A stretch of DNA of 36,148 nt from Deltaproteobacteria bacterium (GTDB taxonomy: Bacteria > Desulfobacterota > Desulfuromonadia > Desulfuromonadales > BM103), in assembly GCA_024636155.1 (NCBI GenBank), contig JAGXHM010000043.1:1-36148 (forward strand), written 5' to 3'. Positions within the stretch are counted from its first letter, which is position 1, and each line of letters starts with the position of its first letter. The notes below the pieces were generated by a model that had not been told where the DNA came from, did not search any database, and saw only the letters and a program-made list of their open reading frames with translations. Shown here piece by piece: positions 7,244 through 16,581 of the stretch. A program made the translations under genes and the position numbers.

Positions 7244-8629
7244 ATGTCAGAAAACAAAGAGCTAAAAAACGCATTTGAGCACAGGGAAAAGCGGGGTCTG
7301 CTGAACGCTTTCGGCGAGGAAGAAGACCTGCTTTTTATGAGCGAAGTTGATGCGGCCATTCATCGCAAAGGCAGTTCGATCGCATTTGTTCTCACTCTGG
7401 TGATTGGCCTTTTGCTGATAACCTTTGTCCTCTGGGCACATTTTACTGTGCTGGATGAGGTGACCCGTGGTCTGGGGCAGGTAATCCCTTCGCAAAAGGT
7501 CCAGATGATTCAAAACCTCGAAGGTGGCATCCTGCAGGAAATCACGGTTCAGGAGAACCAGATTGTCAATAAAGGGGACATCCTGATCCGTATTGATAAT
7601 GCTATGGCGGCAAGTCAGTATCGTGATGCTTTTACCAAAGCTGCGGAACTTGAAGCCGCCATTGTGCGTTTGAATGCGGAAATTGAGGATAGATCTGAAA
7701 TTGTCTTCTCTGATCAATTCAAAGAGGCGGATCCACAGATTCTTAAAGACCAGAAATCGATTTTCCAGGCGCACCGGCAGCAGTTGCAGGCGGAGCTCAA
7801 TGTTTTGCAGTCTCAGCATAGCCAGAGACAACAGGAAATTACTGAAATGCAGAGCCGCAAGGAGCAGCTGGAGCGTAGTCTTGTGCTTGCCAAGCAACAG
7901 CGTGATATTGCCAAACCGTTGCTTGACCAGGGCATTTATCCGCGTGTCGAATATCTGTCGGTCGAACGTGACATCTCATCTCTACAGGGAGATATCGATG
8001 CTTTGCGTCTGGCGATCCCGCGGATTCGTCAAGCTGCCAACGAGGCCAGTCGCCGCATTGAGCAACGGCGCGCAGAAGTCAAGGCTCAGGCTTTAGACGA
8101 GAAGAACAGTCATCGTGGAGAGTTAAAGTCCTTGCAGGAAATCATGTCCGCCGGTGAAGACCGCGTTACCCGGACCGATGTGCGTTCGCCGGTGCGTGGC
8201 ACGATAAAGCAGATCAATCTCAATACGCTTGGTGGTGTGGTGCGTCCCGGCGAATCGATTCTCGAAATCGTACCGCTTGACGACACCTTGTTGATTGAAG
8301 CACGTATTCGCCCGGCGGATATCGCATTTCTCCACCCAGGGCAGAAGGCTATGGTCAAGATTACGGCCTACGATTTCTCAATCTTCGGTGGTTTGGAAGG
8401 TGTTGTAGAAGCTATTAGTGCTGATACCATTGAGGATGATAAGGGCGAAAGTTTTTTCAAGGTTAAATTGAGGACGAAGAAGAACGCCATTACCTATCGT
8501 AGCGAGGAATTGCCAATTATTCCGGGTATGACAGCCAGTATCGATATCCTTACCGGCAAGAAGTCTGTTCTGGCCTATCTTCTGAAACCAATTTTGCGTG
8601 CCAAACAGAACGCCATGCGGGAACGCTAG
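7244..8629 (+). CDS. HlyD-family membrane fusion protein (LapC-type adaptor)
   Basis: This 461-residue periplasmic adaptor links the ABC exporter to the TolC channel. A short cytoplasmic N-terminus is followed by one membrane helix (about 44-66), a split lipoyl/barrel-sandwich domain (VQMIQNLEGGILQEI near 85 and VRSPVRGTIKQI near 310), a long coiled coil between them (about 125-290, many Gln, Glu and Arg) and a C-terminal beta-barrel. Length and domain order match type I secretion adaptors. It starts 13 bp after the exporter gene and precedes the protease gene by 12 bp, so they are one operon. The ribosome site is weak, which suggests translational coupling. Confidence 0.93.
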   Translation: MSENKELKNAFEHREKRGLLNAFGEEEDLLFMSEVDAAIHRKGSSIAFVLTLVIGLLLITFVLWAHFTVLDEVTRGLGQVIPSQKVQMIQNLEGGILQEITVQENQIVNKGDILIRIDNAMAASQYRDAFTKAAELEAAIVRLNAEIEDRSEIVFSDQFKEADPQILKDQKSIFQAHRQQLQAELNVLQSQHSQRQQEITEMQSRKEQLERSLVLAKQQRDIAKPLLDQGIYPRVEYLSVERDISSLQGDIDALRLAIPRIRQAANEASRRIEQRRAEVKAQALDEKNSHRGELKSLQEIMSAGEDRVTRTDVRSPVRGTIKQINLNTLGGVVRPGESILEIVPLDDTLLIEARIRPADIAFLHPGQKAMVKITAYDFSIFGGLEGVVEAISADTIEDDKGESFFKVKLRTKKNAITYRSEELPIIPGMTASIDILTGKKSVLAYLLKPILRAKQNAMRER

Positions 8630-8641
8630 CCGGGGTAAAAG

Positions 8642-9340
8642 ATGTTGAGACTACGTTACCTCTTATGCATTCTTGGTATAAGCCTTCTGTTTGGACTCTG
8701 GGGTTGTGGCTCCAAAGCTTCCGCTAAAGCTACCGACAACGAGCTCGCGTCAGCAATTCCTCCAGGTAAGGGCTTGTTCCGCAGTCATGAATTTCGAAGC
8801 ACCCTGAAGGCTTTGCCGAACTGGACACGGGTGATGAATTCTGCGGAGGCTCAGACAGAGACTTTATATGCCTGCGACGCGAGCAAAGAGTCCTGCTCAG
8901 CGGCCGCGCTCAGTTGGCAGAAAATCATCAGACAGGGTTTGGCACTTTCCGGCATGGCGCAGCTCAAGGCGGTCAACAGTTATTTCAATCGCTGGCCGTA
9001 CGGACTTGATATAGACATTTACGGTGTCAGTGACTACTGGGCAACCCCCGGCGAGTTCCTCAAATTGTCCGGTGACTGTGAAGATTACAGCATCACTAAG
9101 TACTACGCTTTACGTAAACTCGGATTTCCTGTTGATGACATGCGCATTGTGCTGCTTAAAGATAATATTCGAAACATCTCCCACGCGATCTTGGCTGTTA
9201 AGCTGGAGGATGAGTCATATGTTCTCGATAATGTATCCGATCTGGTGCTCTCGCATTTGATGTATGAGCACTATGTGCCGCAATATTCTGTAAACGAGTT
9301 TTATCGCTGGGCTCACGTGACGGCGGGTGCGTTACGTTAA
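8642..9340 (+). CDS. lapG: LapG-type transglutaminase-like cysteine protease, possibly lipid-anchored
   Basis: This 232-residue periplasmic protease belongs to the bacterial transglutaminase-like cysteine protease family. The triad is visible: Cys146 in the GDCEDY motif, His181 in ISHAIL, Asp196 in YVLDN. Spacing (35 and 15) is close to that of P. fluorescens LapG. The residues flanking the Cys (Asp145, Glu147) match the DCE of LapG that also binds calcium. The family cuts LapA-type adhesins after the first Ala of TAAG; the adhesin at 1626 carries this motif. The N-terminus ends in LWGC with Cys22, a lipobox-like site, although Trp at -2 is unusual, so it may be a lipoprotein rather than a soluble protein. 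It is within the exporter operon and directly followed by the putative sensor. The family call is firm; substrate is inferred. Confidence 0.9.
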   Translation: MLRLRYLLCILGISLLFGLWGCGSKASAKATDNELASAIPPGKGLFRSHEFRSTLKALPNWTRVMNSAEAQTETLYACDASKESCSAAALSWQKIIRQGLALSGMAQLKAVNSYFNRWPYGLDIDIYGVSDYWATPGEFLKLSGDCEDYSITKYYALRKLGFPVDDMRIVLLKDNIRNISHAILAVKLEDESYVLDNVSDLVLSHLMYEHYVPQYSVNEFYRWAHVTAGALR

Positions 9341-9373
9341 GCCCCTTGCTTGAGAAGAAGGAGAGACTGAATC

Positions 9374-11473
9374 ATGCAGGCCAAGGATATGAAACTGACG
9401 ATCACTGATCCGTCAATTCTGGAAGTTTTCCAGCCCGGGTCGCGCAAAAAAACATTCTGGATAGGTCTCGCTATTATTGTTGCGGTTGCGATTGCTGCTA
9501 TTGCCTGGGTTGCCTGGGGGCTTAAGGGGCGAGAGACGGAGTATGAAGCCAACCTGCAAAAACGTCTTGACCTGATGGCTGCATCGCAGGTGCAAGTCAT
9601 GAACGTTCTGATCGAGACAGCTATCGAGCAGGCTAACCGGGTGATCAACTCAGAACTTTACAAACTCTATGCTGCTGAGGTTCATCTGATTGAGGATGAC
9701 GTCTCTTTGCTGGTTTCCGGGCCGCTTCCCGGCCAGGAAGGTGGCAATAACGATGTTGCCCAGCTCTCGGCGCAGTTGCCGATGATGCAGAGTTTGTTGC
9801 TTGAATTTACCCGCATCTCCGGTTACGCGGGGGGGCGGGTTGTGAATCGTAACGGTACGGTTTTTATCGCTACCGACGCAACGACAACCCCACTGCGAAT
9901 TGACCAGATGGAAATGGTCAAACAGACTTTACAGCTACAGCAACCGCGATTCGGCCCGCTACGTTATTCTGAACAGGGATTGATGATGGAGGCGTTTCTG
10001 CCGATATTCCCGCCTGAAGCAAGTGGTCTGGAACAAGTCCCCGTTGCTGTACTGTTGTTAACGAAAGTGGTAGACGAGCGTTTGAAGAGCTTGAGCAATA
10101 GCCGGTTGATGGAAAAAGGGGAGCGGACGCGTCTGCTACAGAAGGCCAGCGACGGTTATCAGGAAGTTGTGCCCTGGTTGCCCGGACAGCTGCAGCAAAT
10201 CAATACGCCGCCTAACCTGACAGAGGATGGTCAGTTGCCGTTTGCCATCAGGTCTTCTCTGACGGGAGAGACCAAGGTCTATTCTGTCGGTGTCCCGGTG
10301 ATTGGCCCGGATTGGTGGGTCATTGTTGAGGCCGATTATGATATTTCACGTGAGCAACTGAGAGGCCAGCAAAAGGCCTTGATGAGTATCGCCGTGCTTA
10401 CGGTGCTCGTTTTTGCCGCGGCCTTTGGCGCATTTTGGGCGACCTTTGTCGGCCAACAGGAGCGTAAGATCTCCAAGCACTTCGAACAACTGGCCGAGGA
10501 AATTGAAAAGCAGCGGCAGTTGCTTGATCGGATCAACAATACAATCTCTGACTATATTGTCCTGACGGATCTTCAGGGCCGTTACCGCTATGTTAACCCC
10601 GCATTTGCCGGTGCGGTTGGTAGAAGTCCCGAAGAAATGGTCGGATTGGATAACGAAGCGGTGTTTGGATATGATACAGCGCGGCGTCTTGAGCATTCAG
10701 ATCAGCAGGTTTTGACTAGCGGTGAGCCACTGACCTTTAACGAACAGGTTTATCTCCAGTCTGAGCCGCATCATCTGCAGATATCGAAAGCCGCACTGAA
10801 AGATGCCGAGGGTAAGCCTTCCGGGATGGTCTCGGTGATTCGTGACGTGACCGAGATTGTTGAGGTGCAGAGGCGTCAGGAGCAGGCAACGGCAAAAACT
10901 GTTGAGGCTCTGGTCCGAGCGATTGAACTGACTGACCCCTACCTGGCCGGTCACTCGCGCTTGATGGGCAAGTTGGGTGCTGAAGTTGCCAAGGCCATGG
11001 GTGCTAGTGATTTGGATATCTCAACGGTCGAAACGGCGGCTAATCTCTCACAGGTTGGCAAACTTTTTGTTGATCGAGAGCTGCTCTTTAAAGCAGAAGT
11101 TCTCACGGCAGAGGAAAAGGAGGAGATGGCGCAACATGTCGAACACGCTGCAAAGGTCCTTGAAGATATTGATTTTGGACTGCCTGTTTTTGCTGCTGTA
11201 TACCAGATGAATGAGACTCTGGATGGTCAGGGTTATCCAAAAGGGTTGAAGGAAGATGAAATAGCGCTGCCGGCCCGTGTGCTTGCGGTCGTTAACAGCT
11301 TCTGTGCCATGGTCCAGCCTCGTGCGTACCGGGGAGCACGCTCGATCGATGAAAGCCTGAAGATCATCGAGTCAGGAGACGGTGTTTATGACAAGCGAGT
11401 CATCACTGTTCTCAGGGAAGTTGTAAAATCAGCCATCGGTGAAAAAATTATAGCCAAAAACCTTAAGGATTGA
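9374..11473 (+). CDS. Membrane sensor: periplasmic domain, PAS, degenerate HD-GYP (candidate LapD replacement)
   Basis: This 699-residue protein has TM1 at about 28-49, a periplasmic region of about 285 residues that looks like a Cache-type sensor, TM2 at 337-360, a short coiled coil, a PAS domain (about 380-490) and an HD-GYP-like domain (about 512-699). The HD-GYP domain is degenerate. The HD pair is Ser559-Gln560, the HHE motif is Met612-Asn613-Glu614, and the late metal-ligand Asp is Asn641. His527, His588 and the DGQGYP motif (617-622) remain. Phosphodiesterase activity is therefore unlikely, but c-di-GMP binding is possible. It follows the protease gene by 33 bp, the place where lapD (also membrane-bound with inactive c-di-GMP domains) is found in known systems. 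A terminator follows at 11585. Domain calls are good; the LapD-like role is inference. Confidence 0.85.
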   Translation: MQAKDMKLTITDPSILEVFQPGSRKKTFWIGLAIIVAVAIAAIAWVAWGLKGRETEYEANLQKRLDLMAASQVQVMNVLIETAIEQANRVINSELYKLYAAEVHLIEDDVSLLVSGPLPGQEGGNNDVAQLSAQLPMMQSLLLEFTRISGYAGGRVVNRNGTVFIATDATTTPLRIDQMEMVKQTLQLQQPRFGPLRYSEQGLMMEAFLPIFPPEASGLEQVPVAVLLLTKVVDERLKSLSNSRLMEKGERTRLLQKASDGYQEVVPWLPGQLQQINTPPNLTEDGQLPFAIRSSLTGETKVYSVGVPVIGPDWWVIVEADYDISREQLRGQQKALMSIAVLTVLVFAAAFGAFWATFVGQQERKISKHFEQLAEEIEKQRQLLDRINNTISDYIVLTDLQGRYRYVNPAFAGAVGRSPEEMVGLDNEAVFGYDTARRLEHSDQQVLTSGEPLTFNEQVYLQSEPHHLQISKAALKDAEGKPSGMVSVIRDVTEIVEVQRRQEQATAKTVEALVRAIELTDPYLAGHSRLMGKLGAEVAKAMGASDLDISTVETAANLSQVGKLFVDRELLFKAEVLTAEEKEEMAQHVEHAAKVLEDIDFGLPVFAAVYQMNETLDGQGYPKGLKEDEIALPARVLAVVNSFCAMVQPRAYRGARSIDESLKIIESGDGVYDKRVITVLREVVKSAIGEKIIAKNLKD

Positions 11474-11584
11474 AAAGAGAAACGGCTTGTAGTCAAGGCA
11501 TTGCTGTTTTTGTCAATTTTTTCAGTGAACTCTTGCCTCTCATGCAGTGGTGCTTTGGTGTTTGAGCCGACGGTTATGCTTCTG

Positions 11585-11621
11585 AATCAAGGCCTTCCGG
11601 GTTCCCCGGAAGGCCTTGATT
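11585..11621 (+). terminator. Rho-independent terminator of the exporter-protease-sensor operon
   Basis: A perfect 16-bp GC-rich stem (11585-11600 with 11606-11621) closes a 5-base loop (GTTCC) and is followed by TTGTC. It lies 110 bp after the sensor gene. The stretch 11474-11584 shows no gene. Confidence 0.85.
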
Positions 11622-11681
11622 TGTCAAGAATCGGGAGCCACCTGAGTAACAATATTGACAGTCAAGTTAAGAGTGATTAGG

Positions 11682-14222
11682 ATGCTGGCACCTGTCATGC
11701 GCAAACACTTTATTAGCATAATTTTGTTCCTGCTCTGCCTGCTGGTTTCCCGTCCGGTTGAAGCACGTCTCACGCTTGGTGTGGTCATTGGACCAGATGA
11801 GGCTGTCGGTGAAGTCACTTCAGTGCAGGCTGTTTCTCTGGCCAGTCTGCTTGCTGAGAGACTTCATGAGGAGGTTGTTGTCAAGGAACTGGCTGATTCT
11901 GCGACTCTGGTTAACTGGCTTGATCGTTTCGCCATGGTCGATCTGGCCTTGCTTTCCACAAAAGAAGTTAAGGCGAATCCCGGCAGATTCCTGCAGATTG
12001 AACCCTTCGACAAACGAGGCAAATTCACTCTGGTTGCTCGCCAAGGCGTTGCTGGTGATTTACCGCAACGCATTAACTCTCTTGTGCGTGAGCCCGGCTT
12101 TGCGTTCCGGGATGCTGTCGAAACGCTTGCTCCGCAAGCCAGGCAAAGTTTGGAGGAAAGTCCTCTTCCTCTTGAATCGGGGCCAACATCCATTGATGAG
12201 GAGATTGTTTCCAAAATTGAATTGCAACATGTCCCTCCCCTGAGTCCAGGTCGAGCATGGGCTCCGCAAGAAGAAAGTGCTTTCCGTGACATCCTGCCGA
12301 GTGATGAGTCGCCTACAAAAAAAATGGTTCTCGGTGTTTTCCCTGACCCGCGAGGCCTGATGCGGACCTCGCTACAAGCCGAGCAGTTAGCTACCTATCT
12401 CCAGCAGGTCTTGCCCGTCTCGGTCACGGTGCGTGAGTTTACGAGCATCGAGGCTTTTACTGAATGGTTCATGCGTTACCGTATGGTTGATCTGGCAGTA
12501 TTGTCCCCTGACATTGCTGAAACAAAGCTTGGTAGAGATTATCTACCCGTGGCAAAACTCTTACGCACCGATAAACCAGGGCTGGAGTCGGCAGCGCTGG
12601 TTGTCATGCGGCGTGGTCAGAACGAAGAGATCCAGGCCCGGCTACAAGGCGCTCTTCTCAATATGGCGCAAACAGAGAATGGCCAGTCACTCATGACTGC
12701 GTTTAAAATCAGTGAAGTTCTTCCCCCGGCGGGTCTCTTTGTTCCGCCACCTGTCGTCGATCAGGAGCCTGAACCTGTTATCGTAGCCGAAAAACCGCCG
12801 TTTGAGTCCGTAGAAGAGCCGGTCGCGGAACTGGTACCGTCGATTGTGAAATATACTGATCCGGTTGAACCTGTCGCTCCGCCAGAAGTTGCCGATAAAG
12901 AGTTGCCGGAACTTCCGGAAGTTGCCCAGCCAGTCGCAATGCTGCCGGTGTCTGAGGTGCCTGATGTTATTCAGCTTTTGCCTGAATTTTCGACAATCCC
13001 TGCTGAGCCATTTTTGCCAGCTACGATTGAAGCAATTAAAGTCCCTGATGTTATGACGCAACAGTTAGAGCCGCCGCTATTGGAAGTGCCGCCGTTGCCT
13101 GCTATCGATGCCCCGATTCCTCCCGCCGAATTGACTGCCATTGTCGAACCGGAGCTACCGGTGCCTGTGGCCGAGTTGGTTGATGTCGCCCCACGTCCGA
13201 CTCTTGAGGAGCCAACGATCGTTGTCGTGCCACCGTTGCCTGCTATCGATGCTCCGATTCCTCCCGCCGAATTGACTGCCATTGTCGAACCAGACCTACC
13301 GGTGCCTGTGGCCGAGTTGGTTGATGTCGCTCCACGTCCGACTCTTGAGGAGCCAACGATCGTTGTCGTGCCACCAATGCCGCAGGGTGAGGTCGTCTCT
13401 CCAGCTGAACCGGAGATCGAATCCGAACTCGTTGTCAGCAAAGAAGTCGCCGAAGAGAAAGAGCAGGAAATCGTCAAAGAAGTATCAACGTTTGCAGACG
13501 TCATACCTGCTTACGAGTCGACGGAAGCAGTATCTCTCATCATTGATCAAGCAACAGAGGTGTGGTCCGATGAAGAGTTCGCTGCAATGCTTGCAGAAGA
13601 TAAGGTTGCTGCAGTTGTTGCCCAGCCGAATATCCCTCAGGAATTACGCCCTTCGGGTGTCCCGGTTGTTCGTCCGGGGCGTATTACGCGGCGCACAACA
13701 GCTGTTGAAGATGAACTTTTGCTCGCTTCCTTACCAGAGCCACTTAAGAGAGTCGAGCCGTCCCGCCTGCCGAATCTCCTGCCGGAGCCAGAGCCGGAAC
13801 CTGGAATTGTTTACGTCGTGCCTTTTGTTGCTGTCATGGTTCCCGATGAGGTTAATGCCCGCGTGTTTGACCAGTTTATTGACACGTTGATTCGAGATGG
13901 TGAAACTCTTGGTTTGCAGTTTGTTATTCTCAAGGAAGGCTTACAATGGGTTTCTCCTGAATGGCTGGCGATCCGTAAATATGTGACTGGTGAAATTTAT
14001 GCCTACGTCGAGGATTCCGGTTGCTGCTCGACAGACCTGCGCAGCAAGGCCAGGCTGATCTATCATCGCCCCAACCAGCTTGAACCGGCCTTTGGCTTTG
14101 AGTACCCGGTCAAGAGCTTTTTTGACCATGATCGTTCCAGCATCGGTGTTGAGCGTGCCAAGCTGGCTGATGACATTGCTACGACCCTCGCTGATGAACT
14201 GCTCAAGGCACTGCAAAACTGA
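11682..14222 (+). CDS. Envelope protein: two PhnD-like binding domains, proline-rich spacer, unknown C-terminal domain
   Basis: I do not recognise this 846-residue protein as a named family. A Sec signal (hydrophobic core about 11-22, cleavage after VEA at 28) leads to two similar modules, about 30-140 and 214-345. Both have the pattern of phosphonate-type (PhnD-like) periplasmic binding proteins, with a shared MVDLALLS / MVDLAVLS motif. Residues about 350-690 are a Pro/Glu/Val-rich spacer with a 47-residue repeat duplicated in tandem at 469-562. Residues about 708-846 form a folded C-terminal domain with a Cys-Cys pair in EDSGCCSTDL. The spacer could span periplasm. The start at 11682 has AAGAG 8 bases upstream; ATG 11697 and TTG 11655 are alternatives. 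It lies after a terminator, so a link to the adhesin operon is only positional. Confidence 0.7.
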   Translation: MLAPVMRKHFISIILFLLCLLVSRPVEARLTLGVVIGPDEAVGEVTSVQAVSLASLLAERLHEEVVVKELADSATLVNWLDRFAMVDLALLSTKEVKANPGRFLQIEPFDKRGKFTLVARQGVAGDLPQRINSLVREPGFAFRDAVETLAPQARQSLEESPLPLESGPTSIDEEIVSKIELQHVPPLSPGRAWAPQEESAFRDILPSDESPTKKMVLGVFPDPRGLMRTSLQAEQLATYLQQVLPVSVTVREFTSIEAFTEWFMRYRMVDLAVLSPDIAETKLGRDYLPVAKLLRTDKPGLESAALVVMRRGQNEEIQARLQGALLNMAQTENGQSLMTAFKISEVLPPAGLFVPPPVVDQEPEPVIVAEKPPFESVEEPVAELVPSIVKYTDPVEPVAPPEVADKELPELPEVAQPVAMLPVSEVPDVIQLLPEFSTIPAEPFLPATIEAIKVPDVMTQQLEPPLLEVPPLPAIDAPIPPAELTAIVEPELPVPVAELVDVAPRPTLEEPTIVVVPPLPAIDAPIPPAELTAIVEPDLPVPVAELVDVAPRPTLEEPTIVVVPPMPQGEVVSPAEPEIESELVVSKEVAEEKEQEIVKEVSTFADVIPAYESTEAVSLIIDQATEVWSDEEFAAMLAEDKVAAVVAQPNIPQELRPSGVPVVRPGRITRRTTAVEDELLLASLPEPLKRVEPSRLPNLLPEPEPEPGIVYVVPFVAVMVPDEVNARVFDQFIDTLIRDGETLGLQFVILKEGLQWVSPEWLAIRKYVTGEIYAYVEDSGCCSTDLRSKARLIYHRPNQLEPAFGFEYPVKSFFDHDRSSIGVERAKLADDIATTLADELLKALQN
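13086..13367 (+). repeat. 141-bp in-frame tandem duplication inside the proline-rich spacer
   Basis: Copies at 13086-13226 and 13227-13367 are each exactly 141 bp (47 codons) and differ at only a few bases, mostly silent; the main protein difference is Glu to Asp in the VEPELPVP / VEPDLPVP segment. The near identity at silent sites points to a recent duplication. Confidence 0.9.
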
Positions 14223-14311
14223 TTTCTGCCTCGACTTGAACAGATCAATCAAAAGCCGAAGACCTCGCTTCAAACAATTCCCTTTATTCTGTAACTTTTT
14301 CCGGAAAGCCC

Positions 14312-14339
14312 TTGACAATCTCAGTAGGCTGATTATATT
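14312..14339 (+). promoter_or_regulatory. Sigma-70 promoter of groESL
   Basis: TTGACA (14312-14317) and TATATT (14334-14339) are separated by 16 bases. Transcription would start near 14346, just before the CIRCE operator, which is the usual arrangement for HrcA control. Confidence 0.8.
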
Positions 14340-14350
14340 TAGGCCTGCTT

Positions 14351-14377
14351 TTAGCACTCTCTGGTTGCGAGTGCTAA
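14351..14377. promoter_or_regulatory. CIRCE operator (HrcA binding site)
   Basis: TTAGCACTC, 9 bases, GAGTGCTAA: an exact match to the CIRCE consensus. HrcA repressor binds this site and releases it on heat shock. It lies between the promoter and groES, so it also forms a hairpin in the 5' leader of the message. Confidence 0.97.
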
Positions 14378-14456
14378 CTTGATTATCCAGACACGGATCT
14401 CAGGACAAACAAGAGAACTTATACCCCAGATCTTTTTAAGGAAGGAGAGTACAGTT

Positions 14457-14744
14457 ATGAACATCAGACCTTTGCATGACCGGATCATCGTAGAACGTCT
14501 CGAGGAGGAGACCACGACAGCCTCCGGTATCATCATCCCCGATTCCGCCAAAGAAAAGCCTCAACAGGGCAACGTCATTGCTATTGGCAAGGGCAAGGTA
14601 ACTGAAGACGGCAAGGTGCTGCCGCTTGATGTTAAAGTAGGTGACAAAGTGCTGTTTGGTAAATATTCCGGCACCGAAGTCAAGCTGGACGGCAAAGAAT
14701 TCTTGATGATGCGTGAGGATGACATCCTCGGCGTCGTCGAATAA
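14457..14744 (+). CDS. groES: Co-chaperonin GroES
   Basis: This 95-residue protein is the lid of the GroEL folding chamber. The N-terminus [16 protein letters not shown] and the mobile loop region [16 protein letters not shown] are typical, as is the end DDILGVVE. I chose ATG 14457 because GGAAGGAGAG lies just upstream and the length matches the family; the longer in-frame extension upstream runs into the operator. It is the first gene of the groESL operon, under the CIRCE operator, and groEL follows after 39 bp. Confidence 0.98.
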   Translation: MNIRPLHDRIIVERLEEETTTASGIIIPDSAKEKPQQGNVIAIGKGKVTEDGKVLPLDVKVGDKVLFGKYSGTEVKLDGKEFLMMREDDILGVVE

Positions 14745-14777
14745 AACACATTACCCAATACCGATTACGGAGGATAA

Positions 14778-16442
<1,665 letters not shown>

Positions 16443-16474
16443 CGCCAGATCGCTGACGAGACACCGTTCACGAA

Positions 16475-16516
16475 AACAAAAAGAGCTCTCCGGGAAACCG
16501 GGGAGCTCTTTTTGTT
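16475..16516 (+). terminator. Rho-independent terminator of groESL
   Basis: A 19-bp stem (16475-16493 with 16498-16516, one G-T pair) with a GAAA tetraloop ends in a TTTTTGTT tract. It has an A-rich left flank, so it could also serve the convergent gene at 16582. Confidence 0.93.
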
Positions 16517-16581
16517 AGGACCGGCTCCGCAAGGTGCCTTTCGGCGTGAAGTGCCTGGCCTTGTCTCCAGCCATCAGCATT

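Noticed and set aside
9374-11473. Sensor gene as an active HD-GYP phosphodiesterase
   Set aside because: The HD pair, the HH pair and the late Asp that hold the metal ions are replaced by Ser-Gln, Met-Asn and Asn.
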